Made by a program: the position numbers and the translations under genes. A stretch of 39,715 nt of DNA from Enterobacterales bacterium. Its GTDB lineage: Bacteria > Pseudomonadota > Gammaproteobacteria > Enterobacterales > Enterobacteriaceae. Location: contig JAATFX010000118.1 in assembly GCA_015654925.1 (NCBI GenBank), forward strand, positions 1-39,715, written 5' to 3'. How positions within the stretch are numbered: position 1 is the stretch's first letter; each line of letters opens with the position of its first letter. Of the stretch, positions 25,319 to 35,738 are shown one piece after another. The notes under the pieces are model-generated. The model did no database searches. It saw only the letters and a program-made list of their open reading frames with translations, and had not been told where the DNA came from.

Positions 25319-26719
25319 TCAAACCCCGCTCTCTGACAGTCTGGCCAGCACCTGATCTAACAGCGCCATGGTACGGTCGATTTGCGCAATCGTAATATCC
25401 AAATAGGGTGCCAGCTTCAATCCTTCATTGTAATATCCGCCGCTATTAAGAATGAGCCGGAAGATTTCACCGTGGTAGATATAGTCATTATCCTGTGCCA
25501 GGGTGACGGCGCGTTTTCCTGCATTTTTCCAGGGGCGTCCCTGCTTATCGGTAAATGTCATATTAAATAACATGCCCAATCCGTCCACCTGATGGATAAA
25601 AGGATATTTCATTTTTAGCCGCTGTAAACCTTGCAAATAATACTCAGACTTGACGGGCAACTGGCTTTCGTAATCCCGGCTCATCATATATCGCCAGGTT
25701 TGTAATGCCGCAGCCGTGCCCAGTGAATGATTGGCAAAATTACTGTGGGCATGGCCTGGGGTAAAAATGTCCCTACTCACCAGTTCTTCCCGCGCCCAAA
25801 CGGCACTTAACGGACTTAAACCATTAGTGAAAGATTTACTTAAAGTGATAATATCTGGGACGATATCATAGTGTTCAAAAGCAAATATTTTCCCGGTCCG
25901 ATACATGCCAACCTGTATTTCATCATCGACGATTAATATGCCGCGCCTTTGCATCTCGGGAACAAATTTTTTAAAGAAATTTCTGGGCGGTATGGTATAA
26001 CCCCGCCCCTGGCAAAGCTCTAGAAAAAAGGCGCCGATTTCATTACTGTCGTCGCTGGCAACGCCATAAAAATCCGTATCCAGGGATTTGGCGATCATCC
26101 TGGCGCAATAGTCGTTACAGTCTTCCCTTTTTTTTTCATAATAGCATTGGCTGCAATGGGCAAAGGGATACATGATGGCCCGGTCGGCACATTCACCAAA
26201 GTACTGACGGTAGCGGTGGCTGCTTGATAGGCCCGATACCGTGAGCGAACGGCCATGGTAGGCACCCATCATTGAAGCAACACGGTTACGGCGGGTATTT
26301 TTGCGTACGATTTTCAGCGCATCTTCCACCACCATGGATCCGCCAACGTTAAACGACACGCGTCCTTTCAAGCCGGTTCGTTCATAGACAGCGTCGCAAA
26401 TTTGTTTGGCTAACAGCAATTTTTCCTCATGCAGGAAATCGCCACTCACCTGGGGTAGACTGCACATTTGACGATTCATCGCCTGCTCTATTTCAGGATT
26501 GCGATAACCAAAATTACAGCTTGAATGCCACATCTGAGTATCAATATAAATATGCTGATTTATATCGATAACCGTTTCACCGCGACAGCTTTGAGCGATA
26601 ATAGGGCGCGACTGATAATGAACCGTGTCGCCCCAGGACATATATTGTTCATCGAGTTTACGCAGATAATCAATTTTATCTTGTTTATCCATGACACCTT
26701 GCTGATTCGTAGCGAACAT
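25319..26719 (-). CDS. class III PLP-dependent aminotransferase family protein
   Basis: 466-residue fold-type I PLP enzyme of the class III family. PLP-binding residues are visible: VGGSMVVEDALK (phosphate cup), GAYHGRS (ring-stacking region), DDEIQVG (D266, E267, Q269 as in the D-E-x-Q motif) and the Schiff-base lysine K295 in IITLSKSFTNG. The cysteine-rich loop FAHCSQCYYEKKREDC corresponds to the loop in alanine-glyoxylate-type members. I use the ATG at 26719 preceded by AGAGGA; a second ATG at 26692 with AAGG is possible. The gene is visibly less GC-rich than its metH neighbour. PLP ammonia- and phospho-lyases share this family, so transamination is not certain. It heads the operon with the dehydrogenase, small ORF and broken SDR. 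Confidence 0.8.
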   Translation of the reverse strand: MFATNQQGVMDKQDKIDYLRKLDEQYMSWGDTVHYQSRPIIAQSCRGETVIDINQHIYIDTQMWHSSCNFGYRNPEIEQAMNRQMCSLPQVSGDFLHEEKLLLAKQICDAVYERTGLKGRVSFNVGGSMVVEDALKIVRKNTRRNRVASMMGAYHGRSLTVSGLSSSHRYRQYFGECADRAIMYPFAHCSQCYYEKKREDCNDYCARMIAKSLDTDFYGVASDDSNEIGAFFLELCQGRGYTIPPRNFFKKFVPEMQRRGILIVDDEIQVGMYRTGKIFAFEHYDIVPDIITLSKSFTNGLSPLSAVWAREELVSRDIFTPGHAHSNFANHSLGTAAALQTWRYMMSRDYESQLPVKSEYYLQGLQRLKMKYPFIHQVDGLGMLFNMTFTDKQGRPWKNAGKRAVTLAQDNDYIYHGEIFRLILNSGGYYNEGLKLAPYLDITIAQIDRTMALLDQVLARLSESGV

Positions 26720-26926
26720 AAGGTCGTCCTCTGCTGTTTATAGGTAAACGGCTTTATTCCATTACCTCTGGAGATATGTAAGGGCAAATAACTTATTATA
26801 CAAAAACGGCACTTTTAATATTGCTAAGTTCGAGTATGACTAAATCTAAACGATTCGTCACATCGGGATACAGAAATATATTATTGGGAATAATTGATTA
26901 GCATCGCATTACTTATTTATGGAAGT

Positions 26927-26954
26927 AAAAAAGGCAACCCTACCGGGTTGCCTT
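26927..26954 (-). terminator. Rho-independent terminator of metH
   Basis: AAGGCAACCC and GGGTTGCCTT form a perfect 10-base stem with a four-base loop, followed on the minus strand by TTTT. It lies 25 bases beyond the metH stop codon. Confidence 0.92.
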
Positions 26955-26978
26955 ATGCATTATCACGGCCGCCGATTG

Positions 26979-29900
26979 TTAATCCGCGTCGTAACCCAGG
27001 TTCGGCGCTAGCCAGCGTTCGATTTCCGCCACCGGCATATTTTTACGCGCGGCGTAGTCCTCGACCTGATCCCGCTGGATTTGCGCCACCGCGTAATATT
27101 TGCTGTCGGGATGGCTGAAATACCAGCCTGATACCGACGCGCCCGGCCACATCGCATAGGATTCGGTCAGACGCATGCCTGCGTTCTCATCGACATTGAG
27201 TAACTGCCAGATGGCCGCTTTCTCAGTATGATCCGGACAGGCGGGATAACCCGGGGCCGGACGAATCCCCTGGTAATTTTCCCGGATGAGCTCTTCGTTA
27301 CTGAGATTTTCGTTGGGCGCATAGCCCCAATAAACTTTACGCACCCGCTCATGGAGATATTCGGCAAAAGCCTCGGCCAGACGGTCGGATAGGGCCTTGA
27401 CCATGATTTTATTATAATCGTCCTGTTGGGCGTCATAACCCGCCGCCAGCGCATCTTCCTCCAGACCGCCGGTGACGGCAAACGCGCCGAGGTAATCCGC
27501 TTTACCGCTGGATTTCGGCGCCACGAAATCCGCCAGGCAATAATTGGCGAAGTCGCTTTTTTCCGTCTGCTGGCGTAAATGATGGCTGACGACCAGAACC
27601 TCGCGCCGGCTTTCATCGCGGTAGATTTCGATATCGTCGCCCACCCGGTTGGCCGGGAAAATCCCCACCACTCCGCGGGGATTCAGCAGTTTTCCGGCGG
27701 ACAATTGATCCAGCAGGGCATTGGCGTCATCAAACAATCGCCGCGCCTCTTCGCCAACCACCTCGTCTTCCAGGATGCGCGGGTATTTCCCGGCCAGCGA
27801 CCAGGTCATGAAAAACGGCGTCCAGTCGATATAGTTGCGCAGCGTCTCGATCGAGGCCGTGACGGACTGAATGCCCAGGCGGTGGGCTACCGGCGGGGTA
27901 TATGCCTCCCAATCCATGGCGCTGTCGTTATCGCGGGCGACTTGCAGACTGACCGGCGGGGTGCGGGGTTTTTTCCTGCCATGCTGGATACGCACGGTGT
28001 CGTACTCTTTACGGATACGCAGCACAAAGTCATCGCGCTGCTCATCCGATAATAGCGCCGATACCACCCCCACGCTGCGCGAGGCGTTTTGCACATAGAC
28101 AGTGGGGCCGCTGTAATTTTTCTCGATCTTCACCGCGGTATGCGCCTTGGAGGTGGTGGCGCCGCCAATCAGCAGCGGCAGGGTAAAGCCCTGGCGCTCC
28201 ATCTCTTTGGCCACGTTGACCATTTCATCCAGGGACGGGGTGATTAGTCCGGACAGGCCGATAATATCCACATTGAGTTCCCGGGCGGACTTCAGGATTT
28301 TATCCATGGACACCATCACGCCCAAGTCGATGATTTCATAGTTATTGCACTGCAGCACCACGCCAACGATATTTTTACCGATATCGTGGACATCGCCTTT
28401 CACCGTTGCCAGCAGGATCTTTCCCGCCGCTTTTTTCTGCTCTTTGCCGGCCTGGATAAACGGCTCCAGGTAAGCCACCGCCTGCTTCATTACCCGCGCT
28501 GATTTGACCACCTGCGGCAGGAACATTTTACCGGCGCCGAACAGGTCGCCCACTACATTCATGCCGGCCATCAACGGCCCTTCGATTACCTCAATCGGCC
28601 GCTCCGCCTGTTGCCGGGCTGCTTCGGTATCCGCCTCGATAAATTCGGTAATCCCTTTGATCAGCGCATATTCCAGACGCTTGTTCACCGGGTAGCCGCG
28701 CCACTCGGCCTGCTGCTGCAAAGTATTGTCGTCGTTTTTGCCGACGCGGTATTTTTCCGCCAGATCCAATAACCGCTCGGTGCTGTCGGAACGACGGTTA
28801 AGCACCACGTCCTCCACCGCCTCCCGCAGCTCATCGGACAGGTCGTCATAGATAGCCAGTTGCCCGGCGTTGACAATCCCCATATCCATGCCGTTTTGGA
28901 TGGCATAATAAAGGAACACCGCATGGATAGCCTCACGTACCGCGTCATTGCCGCGAAATGAAAACGACACATTGGACACGCCGCCGGAAATCAGCGCATG
29001 GGGCAGTTCCGCCTTGATATCGGCGCAGGCGCCGATAAAGTCCTGGGCATAGTTATTATGTTCATCGATGCCGGTCGCCACGGCAAAGATATTGGGGTCG
29101 AAAATAATGTCTTCCGGCGGAAAGCCCACGGTTTCGGTCAGGATACGGTAGGCCCGGCGGCAAATTTCTATCTTGCGCTGACGCGTATCCGCCTGCCCCT
29201 CTTCATCAAAGGCCATGACCACCACCGCGGCGCCGTAACGGCGCACCAGGCGGGCATGATGGATAAAGGCCGCCTCCCCTTCTTTCATGGAAATGGAGTT
29301 GACGATGCCTTTGCCCTGGATGCACTTCAGTCCCGCTTCGATCACGTCCCATTTGGACGAATCGATCATAATCGGCACCCGGGAGATATCCGGTTCCCCG
29401 GCAATCAGATTCAGGAAGCGCACCATGGCGGCCTGCGAATCCAGCATGCCTTCGTCCATATTGATATCAATGACCTGCGCGCCGCTTTCCACCTGCTGTA
29501 GCGCCACGGCCAGCGCTTCATTATATTTTTCTTCTTTAATCAGCCGCTTGAAGCGGGCCGAACCGGTAACGTTGGTGCGTTCGCCCACATTGACGAACAG
29601 GGTGTCTTTATCAATATTCAGCGGTTCAAGCCCCGCCAGGCGGCATGCTATGGGCCGGTCGGGCAGTACGCGCGGCGCTATGCCTTCAATCGCCCGCGCC
29701 ATGGCGGCGATATGCTGCGGCGTGGTGCCGCAGCAGCCGCCCACGATGTTCAGATAGCCGGAACTCGCCCACTCCTTGATATGTCCAGCCATTTCGTCCG
29801 GGCCGAGATCGTATTCGCCAAAAGCGTTGGGCAAGCCGGCGTTGGGATGGGCGCTGACATAGCAATCGGAGATGCGCGATAGTTCGGCCACATACTGGCG

Positions 29901-30665
29901 CAGCTCATCGGGCCCCAGCGCGCAGTTCAAACCAAACGACAGCGGTTTTACATGCCGCAGCGAATTATAAAACGCTTCGGTGGTCTGGCCGGACAGGGTA
30001 CGCCCCGACGCATCGGTAATTGTGCCGGAAATCATCACCGGCAGCTCGATGCCCATGACTTCGAATTCGGTTTCAATGGCAAAAATGGCGGCCTTGGCGT
30101 TCAGGGTATCGAAAATGGTTTCCACCATGATCAGATCCACCCCGCCTTCCACCAGCGCATGGATCGATTCCCGGTAAGCGCCGACCAGCTCATCGAAACC
30201 GACATTGCGGAACGCCGGATCGTTAACGTCCGGCGATATGGACGCGGTGCGGTTGGTGGGGCCCAATACGCCCGCCACATAGCGCGGTTTATCGGGGGTT
30301 CGCGCGCTCCATTCATCGGCGCATTGCCGCGCCAGGCGGGCGGCCGCGAAGTTAAGCTCGCCGACCAACGACTCCATATGGTAATCGGCCATGGCAATAG
30401 CGGTGGAGTTGAACGTATTGGTCTCCAGAATATCGGCGCCGGCCGCCAGATAGTCGGCGTGAATGGCCGAAATCACCTCGGGCTTGCTGAGCACCAGCAG
30501 GTCGTTATTGCCCTTCAAATCGCTTTGCCAATCGGCAAAGCGCGCGCCCCGGTAGTCAGCTTCCTCTAACCGGTATCTTTGAATCATGGTGCCCATGCCG
30601 CCGTCCAGCACCAAAATGCGCTGCTCCAACTGCCGGCGCAGCCCGTCAACTCGATTGTTCACCAT
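26979..30665 (-). CDS. metH: cobalamin-dependent methionine synthase
   Basis: Transfers a methyl group from methyltetrahydrofolate to homocysteine through cob(I)alamin. The ATG at 30663-30665 gives 1228 residues (Escherichia 1227); the frame extends to 30758 but adds 31 unrelated residues. Domains in order: homocysteine-binding barrel (residues about 1-330; [13 protein letters not shown], the zinc cysteines in LNCALG and GGCCGTTP); pterin-binding barrel (about 350-620; [22 protein letters not shown]); cobalamin cap and Rossmann domain (about 650-890) with the axial histidine H760 in [11 protein letters not shown]; AdoMet reactivation domain (about 900-1228; [25 protein letters not shown], ending [10 protein letters not shown]). 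A MetR-type site lies upstream. It requires external cobalamin or its synthesis. Confidence 0.98.
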   Translation of the reverse strand: MVNNRVDGLRRQLEQRILVLDGGMGTMIQRYRLEEADYRGARFADWQSDLKGNNDLLVLSKPEVISAIHADYLAAGADILETNTFNSTAIAMADYHMESLVGELNFAAARLARQCADEWSARTPDKPRYVAGVLGPTNRTASISPDVNDPAFRNVGFDELVGAYRESIHALVEGGVDLIMVETIFDTLNAKAAIFAIETEFEVMGIELPVMISGTITDASGRTLSGQTTEAFYNSLRHVKPLSFGLNCALGPDELRQYVAELSRISDCYVSAHPNAGLPNAFGEYDLGPDEMAGHIKEWASSGYLNIVGGCCGTTPQHIAAMARAIEGIAPRVLPDRPIACRLAGLEPLNIDKDTLFVNVGERTNVTGSARFKRLIKEEKYNEALAVALQQVESGAQVIDINMDEGMLDSQAAMVRFLNLIAGEPDISRVPIMIDSSKWDVIEAGLKCIQGKGIVNSISMKEGEAAFIHHARLVRRYGAAVVVMAFDEEGQADTRQRKIEICRRAYRILTETVGFPPEDIIFDPNIFAVATGIDEHNNYAQDFIGACADIKAELPHALISGGVSNVSFSFRGNDAVREAIHAVFLYYAIQNGMDMGIVNAGQLAIYDDLSDELREAVEDVVLNRRSDSTERLLDLAEKYRVGKNDDNTLQQQAEWRGYPVNKRLEYALIKGITEFIEADTEAARQQAERPIEVIEGPLMAGMNVVGDLFGAGKMFLPQVVKSARVMKQAVAYLEPFIQAGKEQKKAAGKILLATVKGDVHDIGKNIVGVVLQCNNYEIIDLGVMVSMDKILKSARELNVDIIGLSGLITPSLDEMVNVAKEMERQGFTLPLLIGGATTSKAHTAVKIEKNYSGPTVYVQNASRSVGVVSALLSDEQRDDFVLRIRKEYDTVRIQHGRKKPRTPPVSLQVARDNDSAMDWEAYTPPVAHRLGIQSVTASIETLRNYIDWTPFFMTWSLAGKYPRILEDEVVGEEARRLFDDANALLDQLSAGKLLNPRGVVGIFPANRVGDDIEIYRDESRREVLVVSHHLRQQTEKSDFANYCLADFVAPKSSGKADYLGAFAVTGGLEEDALAAGYDAQQDDYNKIMVKALSDRLAEAFAEYLHERVRKVYWGYAPNENLSNEELIRENYQGIRPAPGYPACPDHTEKAAIWQLLNVDENAGMRLTESYAMWPGASVSGWYFSHPDSKYYAVAQIQRDQVEDYAARKNMPVAEIERWLAPNLGYDAD

Positions 30666-30757
30666 TACCCCATCCACCGCCGAAAAAAAATGTGTATTAC
30701 GCCAAAATAGGCAGAACATCCTAGCATAAGTTAAGCGTGAACGACGGCGGGGTCTCA

Positions 30758-30770
30758 TGAGACTTTTTCA
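30758..30770 (-). promoter_or_regulatory. candidate MetR site for metH
   Basis: On the minus strand TGAAAAAGTCTCA matches the MetR consensus TGAA-N5-TTCA at 7 of 8 defined positions. It lies 92 bases upstream of the metH start. MetR activates metH in enteric bacteria with homocysteine as co-effector. Confidence 0.4.
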
Positions 30771-30837
30771 GCTCGCCGCGCGCACTGATAAACAGACGCT
30801 TAAATGTAAGAAAAATGTTTCGCGCTACATTTGTTTT

Positions 30838-30853
30838 CTTGAACTGGATCACA
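30838..30853 (+). promoter_or_regulatory. candidate CRP site upstream of gntK
   Basis: CTTGAACTGGATCACA has a perfect right half (TCACA) and 3 of 5 left-half bases of TGTGA-N6-TCACA. It lies about 55 bases upstream of the GntR operator. Escherichia gntK is also activated by cAMP-CRP. Confidence 0.4.
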
Positions 30854-30906
30854 ATTAGCATGAAAAAACGACGATGCCAGTGGAAACCTCCATAAAAATC
30901 CGCATA

Positions 30907-30922
30907 ATGTTACCGGTAACAT
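30907..30922. promoter_or_regulatory. gluconate repressor (GntR) operator
   Basis: ATGTTACCGGTAACAT is a perfect 16-base palindrome identical to the consensus operator of the enteric gluconate repressor GntR. It lies 34 bases upstream of gntK and directly after a CATAAT -10-like hexamer, so bound repressor would block initiation. The gntR gene itself is not in the window. Confidence 0.92.
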
Positions 30923-30956
30923 AAATGAACTTATTACCTGGCCACGGAGCCTTACG

Positions 30957-31493
30957 ATGACAACTACACCAAACCATATCTTCGTTTTAATGGGCGTTTC
31001 AGGCAGCGGCAAGTCCGTGGTGGCCAGTGCCCTGGCCCGTGAGCTTTCGGCCGCGTTTCTTGACGGCGATTTCCTGCATCCGCGCGCCAATATCGACAAG
31101 ATGTCGGCAGGACACGCCCTGAATGACGACGATCGCGCGCCCTGGCTGGCGGCAATTAACGATGCGGCGTTTGCCATGCAGCGCACCAATGCCGTATCCA
31201 TTATCGTCTGCTCGGCGCTGAAAAAACATTACCGCGACCGCCTGCGTAAGGGTAACGGCAATCTTTCCTTTATTTATCTTAAAGGCGATTTCGAGGTGAT
31301 CGAGGCGCGTATGAAAGCCCGCAAAGGCCACTTTTTCAAGAGCCAGATGCTGGTCACCCAGTTCGAGACCCTGGAAGAACCCGGCGCGGATGAAACAGAC
31401 GTCGCCGTAATCAATATCGATCAGCCGGTGGAACAGGTGATCGCCGATACCGTCAACTACATCAAGAATTATAGCGACCAGCACGCCGGCTGA
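30957..31493 (+). CDS. gntK: gluconokinase
   Basis: Phosphorylates gluconate to 6-phosphogluconate, feeding the Entner-Doudoroff and pentose-phosphate routes. The 178-residue protein has the P-loop GVSGSGKS at residues 13-20, then AAFLDGDFLHPRANIDKM, PLNDDDR-like LNDDDRAPWL, IIVCSALKKHYRD and KGHFFKSQMLVTQFETLEEP. These are the blocks of the thermoresistant GntK family (Escherichia 175). CGGAG lies upstream of the ATG. It carries its own GntR operator and lies before edd in the same direction, which joins gluconate entry to the Entner-Doudoroff dehydratase. Confidence 0.97.
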   Translation: MTTTPNHIFVLMGVSGSGKSVVASALARELSAAFLDGDFLHPRANIDKMSAGHALNDDDRAPWLAAINDAAFAMQRTNAVSIIVCSALKKHYRDRLRKGNGNLSFIYLKGDFEVIEARMKARKGHFFKSQMLVTQFETLEEPGADETDVAVINIDQPVEQVIADTVNYIKNYSDQHAG

Positions 31494-31859
31494 AAACAAC
31501 GGGTAAGCAGGCGCGCCTGCCGGCCGATGGCTTGAAGAGATAGCCCATCGCCCAGCCGGCGCAATACCCGGCCGGGGCGATGCCAGACGCGTCCGGCCAT
31601 TTCGGACTATAATAGCTGAAACGATTCAACTTATTATTTTCACCCGCCATGATGGCGCGGATATAACTCTGTGGTTTCCCGGCGCGCTGCCGGCGCACCA
31701 TTGGCATGACGACCTCCGGGCTGCTTCGCTACCTATACATTTTATAATAAAAGCGCCTCAGCGGCTTGCCGGGCGGCCAGGTCACCAAATTCCGCAGTTC
31801 AACGCGATCCCGCCCAGGCATGGACCGTTTTGAATCGTTCAAACTTAAGTGAGGCAATG
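31494..31859 (+). other. gntK-edd intergenic region
   Basis: 366 bases without a supportable gene. It begins with the perfect palindrome GCAGGCGCGCCTGC (31507-31520) and a CGATGG/CCATCG hairpin, possibly a weak gntK terminator without T run. A TATAAT hexamer at 31743-31748 could be the edd -10, but no good -35 is seen 17 bases upstream. I find no second GntR operator. Confidence 0.45.
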
Positions 31860-33671
31860 ATGAATCCTACCGTAGCCCGTGTGACGCAACGCGTCATCGA
31901 ACGTTCCAAACCCACCCGCACTGCTTATCTGGCGCGTATTGACGCCGCGCGGTCAAAAACGGTGCACCGCTCGCAGTTGGCCTGCGGCAACCTGGCCCAC
32001 GGCTTCGCCGCCTGCCAGCCCGCGGATAAAGCGGCGCTGAAAAGCATGACCCGCAATGATATCGCCATTATCAACTCCTATAACGATATGCTCTCCGCCC
32101 ACCAGCCTTACGAGCACTATCCCGAACGCCTGAAAAACGCGCTGCACGGCGTTGGCGCGGTGGGCCAGGTGGCCGCAGGGGTGCCGGCCATGTGCGATGG
32201 CGTGACCCAGGGCCAGGACGGCATGGAGTTGTCGCTGATGAGCCGCGAGATTATTGCAATGTCGGCGGCGATTGGCCTGTCGCATAATATGTTCGACGGC
32301 GCTTTATATCTGGGCATATGCGATAAAATCGTCCCGGGGCTGGTCATGGCGGCGTTATCCTTCGGCCACCTACCCGCGGTGTTTGTTCCCGCCGGCCCAA
32401 TGCCCAGCGGCCTGCCGAACAAAGAGAAAGTCCGCGTCCGCCAGCTGTATGCCGAAGGCAAGCTGGACCGCGAAGGCATGCTGGAAGCGGAAGCGGCGTC
32501 TTATCATAGCGCCGGCACCTGTACGTTTTACGGCACCGCCAATTCCAACCAGATGGTGATGGAAATGATGGGCCTGCATTTGCCCGGCTCGTCGTTTATC
32601 CAGCCGAATACGCCGCTGCGCGATGCGCTGACCGACGCCGCCGCCATCCAGGTCACCCGCCTGACGGAAAATAGCGGTAATTACCTGCCCATCGGCCAAT
32701 TGGTGGATGAGAAAGTCATCGTCAACGGCATTATCGCGTTACTGACCACCGGCGGTTCGACCAACCATACCATGCACCTCGTGGCCATGGCTCGCGCCGC
32801 GGGCATTATCATCAATTGGGATGATTTCTCCGAATTGTCCGACGCGGTCCCCTTGCTGTCGCGCATTTACCCCAATGGTCCGGCGGATATCAACCAATTC
32901 CACGATGCGGGCGGCGTGCAGTTGGTAATCCGTGAACTGCTGAAAGGCGGCTTGCTCAATGAAGAAGTCAATACCATCGCCGGTTTCGGCTTAAGCCGCT
33001 ACACCATGGAACCCTGGCTGGACGAGGGTAAGCTCGCCTGGCGCGAAAGTACCGAAATCTCTCTCGACCCGAAAGTCATTTCCAGCCTTGAAAACCCGTT
33101 CGAACACCACGGCGGTACCAAGGTGTTGGACGGCAACCTGGGCCGGGCGGTCATGAAAACGTCCGCGGTGCCCATAGCCAATCAGGTTATCGAAGCGCCG
33201 GCGGTGGTATTTGAAAGCCAGCATGACGTGGGGCCGGCTTTTGACGCCGGCGAGCTGAACAAAGATTGCGTCATCGTCGTGCGTTATCAAGGCCCGCGAG
33301 CCAACGGCATGCCGGAGCTGCATAAATTGATGCCGCCGCTGGGCGTGTTGCTGGATCGGGGATATAAAATTGCCCTGGTGACCGACGGACGCCTGTCCGG
33401 CGCGTCGGGTAAAGTGCCTTCGGCGATCCACGTTACGCCCGAAGCCTATAACGGCGGCTTAATGGCCAAAATGCGTACCGGCGATAGAGTGCGCGTTAAT
33501 GGGGTGACCGGTGAATTATCGTTACTGGTGGACGACGCCGAACTGGCGCAGCGGGTGGTTGCACAGCCCGATTTAAGCGCCGAGCATATCGGCTGCGGCC
33601 GGGAGCTGTTCGGCGCCCTGCGCAGCCAGCTGTCCGGTGCCGAACAGGGCGCCAGCTGCATTACCTTCTAA
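31860..33671 (+). CDS. edd: 6-phosphogluconate dehydratase
   Basis: Iron-sulfur dehydratase converting 6-phosphogluconate to 2-keto-3-deoxy-6-phosphogluconate (Entner-Doudoroff pathway). The ATG at 31860, five bases after GAGG, gives 603 residues, equal to Escherichia Edd; earlier ATGs at 31830 and 31857 are less likely. IlvD/Edd family blocks include [75 protein letters not shown] (cluster cysteine) and [18 protein letters not shown], ending [11 protein letters not shown]. The usual operon partner eda does not follow; metA is next and convergent. Confidence 0.97.
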   Translation: MNPTVARVTQRVIERSKPTRTAYLARIDAARSKTVHRSQLACGNLAHGFAACQPADKAALKSMTRNDIAIINSYNDMLSAHQPYEHYPERLKNALHGVGAVGQVAAGVPAMCDGVTQGQDGMELSLMSREIIAMSAAIGLSHNMFDGALYLGICDKIVPGLVMAALSFGHLPAVFVPAGPMPSGLPNKEKVRVRQLYAEGKLDREGMLEAEAASYHSAGTCTFYGTANSNQMVMEMMGLHLPGSSFIQPNTPLRDALTDAAAIQVTRLTENSGNYLPIGQLVDEKVIVNGIIALLTTGGSTNHTMHLVAMARAAGIIINWDDFSELSDAVPLLSRIYPNGPADINQFHDAGGVQLVIRELLKGGLLNEEVNTIAGFGLSRYTMEPWLDEGKLAWRESTEISLDPKVISSLENPFEHHGGTKVLDGNLGRAVMKTSAVPIANQVIEAPAVVFESQHDVGPAFDAGELNKDCVIVVRYQGPRANGMPELHKLMPPLGVLLDRGYKIALVTDGRLSGASGKVPSAIHVTPEAYNGGLMAKMRTGDRVRVNGVTGELSLLVDDAELAQRVVAQPDLSAEHIGCGRELFGALRSQLSGAEQGASCITF

Positions 33672-33757
33672 CCTGGTGCCATTTATCTGAGCGCTACGCC
33701 GTGGCGCGCTGACATATAGTAGCGCGCCGCGGCCAATCATCCCCTGACCGCCGGTGT

Positions 33758-34687
33758 TTAATCCAGGGTCGGATTCATTTTCTTCAAATCAAATGGCGTA
33801 ATCTGGTATACGTAATAGTTAAGCCAATTGGCGAACAATAGGTGCCCGTGACTGCGCCAGCTGGCTTTGGGGGGCAGTTCGGGATTGTCATTGGGGAAAT
33901 AATTCGCCGGTATGGCGGGATTAAGGCCGCTGGCCAGATCGCGATGATATTCGCTGGCCAGCGTCAGCGCGTCGTATTCGGGGTGGCCGGTCACGAAGGC
34001 CAGGCGTTTATCCGGGCTGGCGAACAGGTAGGCGCCGGTTTGTTCGGACTCCGCAAGGATTTCCAGATCGGTATGCTGGCGAATAATCTGCGTCGGGAAA
34101 TCCGCATAACGGGAATGGGGCGCCAGGAAGGTTTCATCAAAGCCGCGGGTCAGCAAGGCATGGGGTTTTAGGGTTTGATGCTGGAACACGCCCGCCAGCT
34201 TGTCCCTGCGGGTCATTTTGGGAATATCGTACAGAATATTCAGCGCGGCTTGTACCGCCCAACAAACAAACAGCGTTGACGTCACGTGGCCCTTGGCCCA
34301 TTGCAATACGCGATCGATCTGCGGCCAGAAAATCACATCCCGGAAATCCACCAGGCCCAACGGCGCGCCGGTAACCACCAACCCATCGAAATTTTCGTTT
34401 TGAATATCTTCAAAATCGCAATAAAACGTATTGAGATGTTCCGCCGGGGTATTCTTCGATTCATGATTATCAATACGCAGCAGTTGGATATCAATTTGCA
34501 GCGGGGAATTGGACAGCAGCCGCAGAAATTGATTTTCCGTTTCGATTTTTTTGGGCATCAGGTTGAGTATCAGCACCTTTAATGGGCGAATTTCCTGGGT
34601 GCGGGCGCGGGAAGACGTCATGACAAAGACATTTTCATTGCGCAAAAAATCTACAGCTGGCAACTCATCAAGAACCCGAATCGGCAT
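33758..34687 (-). CDS. metA: homoserine O-succinyltransferase
   Basis: First committed enzyme of methionine synthesis, forming an acyl-homoserine from homoserine. The 309-residue length equals Escherichia MetA. The catalytic cysteine is C142 in [11 protein letters not shown], and the dyad partners are H235 and E237 in [11 protein letters not shown]. Other conserved blocks are [34 protein letters not shown] and [24 protein letters not shown] lies just upstream of the ATG. The promoter carries four met boxes for MetJ and a perfect MetR site. It lies convergent with edd. Confidence 0.98.
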   Translation of the reverse strand: MPIRVLDELPAVDFLRNENVFVMTSSRARTQEIRPLKVLILNLMPKKIETENQFLRLLSNSPLQIDIQLLRIDNHESKNTPAEHLNTFYCDFEDIQNENFDGLVVTGAPLGLVDFRDVIFWPQIDRVLQWAKGHVTSTLFVCWAVQAALNILYDIPKMTRRDKLAGVFQHQTLKPHALLTRGFDETFLAPHSRYADFPTQIIRQHTDLEILAESEQTGAYLFASPDKRLAFVTGHPEYDALTLASEYHRDLASGLNPAIPANYFPNDNPELPPKASWRSHGHLLFANWLNYYVYQITPFDLKKMNPTLD

Positions 34688-34706
34688 AACCTTAGAACCT
34701 CAAAGC

Positions 34707-34738
34707 ATACGTTTATACGTTTAGACATCCAGATGCCT
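34707..34738. promoter_or_regulatory. MetJ operator, four contiguous met boxes
   Basis: Four adjoining 8-mers, ATACGTTT, ATACGTTT, AGACATCC and AGATGCCT, each match the met box AGACGTCT at 6 of 8 positions. Tandem imperfect boxes are how MetJ-AdoMet dimers bind cooperatively. The array starts 19 bases upstream of the metA start, like the Escherichia metA operator. Confidence 0.88.
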
Positions 34739-34784
34739 GAAGATACAGCTTTTACCGAATGATGTCGAGTGTTCAGCCATTAGT

Positions 34785-34797
34785 TGAAAATGTTTCA
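34785..34797. promoter_or_regulatory. MetR binding site for metA
   Basis: TGAAAATGTTTCA is a perfect TGAA-N5-TTCA MetR site, about 100 bases upstream of metA. It also lies just beyond the stop codon of the adjacent LysR gene. Confidence 0.75.
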
Positions 34798-34823
34798 TCT
34801 TAAGCGTTAATTTTGCTTAACCA

Positions 34824-35693
34824 CTAGTCCTTCTCGGCCCACAGGGCGCGCTCGTTTAACATCGTGATAAACGGCAATACCATGGGAGCATGGTCGCAAG
34901 CGTGCCGATACAGCAGCCAGGTTTTGTTTTTAACCGCCTGGCCGTCTACGCTTATCGGCAAGCGGTAAAGCGTCTCCGGCAGCGGCAGATAGCTGGAGAT
35001 AATGGCATATCCCAAGCCATGATTGACCATCGCCAGGCAGACCTCCAGCTTATCCACCGTCATGGCCACGCGCGGCGCAAGGACAAAGTTGGCGTTCCAC
35101 CAGCGCTCTATAAGCTGGGTAATATGCGGGCCGTGATGTATCTTGATTTGCGGTAGATGGGGCAGCAGGCCGAAATCGACTTCATGCTGGCTTATCAAAT
35201 AGTAGTTATCCTCATCGATAAGCTGCTTGCCTTCCTTCCAGTTAAAGTCGTCTTTCACCAGGGCCAGATCAATCTCATCGCGCTGCAGGCGGTGGAATAT
35301 CTCTTCGCTATAACCGCTGATCAAGTGCAGGCTGACCCCGGGATATTGCTGGCGAAAACGCGCCAGCAGTTCCGGCAGCCGATAGGCGGCGTAATTACTG
35401 GAGACGCCGATACGCAGTTCCCCCTGCTGTTGTTCGTTCAGGGTATGCAAATTGATCTTCAACTGCTGCAAATCGCGCAATATCTTTTCCGCATGGCTGG
35501 CCAGATATTCGCCCTGCGCGCTGAAGACCAGGCCTTTGCCGCCATCATCGAATAGCTTAATCGCCAATTTACGTTCAATTTGCCGCAGGCGATAACTCAG
35601 CGCCGGCTGCGAGGTATAGAGATGCCCGGCCGCGCGGGTGATATTTTTATGTTGATAAACCGTTCGGATAATCAACCAATCCTTTTCGTTCAT
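34824..35693 (-). CDS. LysR family transcription regulator
   Basis: 289-residue LysR-type regulator. The N-terminal winged helix covers residues 1-60 (NITRAAGHLYTSQPALSYRLRQIERKL). The effector-binding domain covers about 90-285 (GELRIGVSSNYAAYRLPELLARF, LVKDDFNWKEGKQLIDED, VCLAMVNHGLGYAI). It is divergent from the M20 amidohydrolase gene with 173 bases between them, the classical arrangement for control of the neighbouring unit. A perfect 14-base palindrome lies 31 bases upstream of its start. The effector is unknown; a peptide- or N-acyl-amino-acid-derived compound would fit the cassette. Confidence 0.85.
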   Translation of the reverse strand: MNEKDWLIIRTVYQHKNITRAAGHLYTSQPALSYRLRQIERKLAIKLFDDGGKGLVFSAQGEYLASHAEKILRDLQQLKINLHTLNEQQQGELRIGVSSNYAAYRLPELLARFRQQYPGVSLHLISGYSEEIFHRLQRDEIDLALVKDDFNWKEGKQLIDEDNYYLISQHEVDFGLLPHLPQIKIHHGPHITQLIERWWNANFVLAPRVAMTVDKLEVCLAMVNHGLGYAIISSYLPLPETLYRLPISVDGQAVKNKTWLLYRHACDHAPMVLPFITMLNERALWAEKD

Positions 35694-35724
35694 CGTTTAT
35701 TCCAGATTGTCGTGATAAGCCACT

Positions 35725-35738
35725 ATAAAATATTTTAT
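35725..35738. promoter_or_regulatory. candidate operator for the LysR regulator
   Basis: ATAAAATATTTTAT is a perfect palindrome in the divergent LysR/amidohydrolase promoter region, extended by AC and GT after one mismatch on each side. It is AT-only, so it may also be a promoter element or chance. Confidence 0.35.

Noticed and set aside
31462..31707. 81-codon minus-strand frame between gntK and edd
   Set aside because: Overlaps the gntK end, has no recognised motif and no convincing ribosome binding site.
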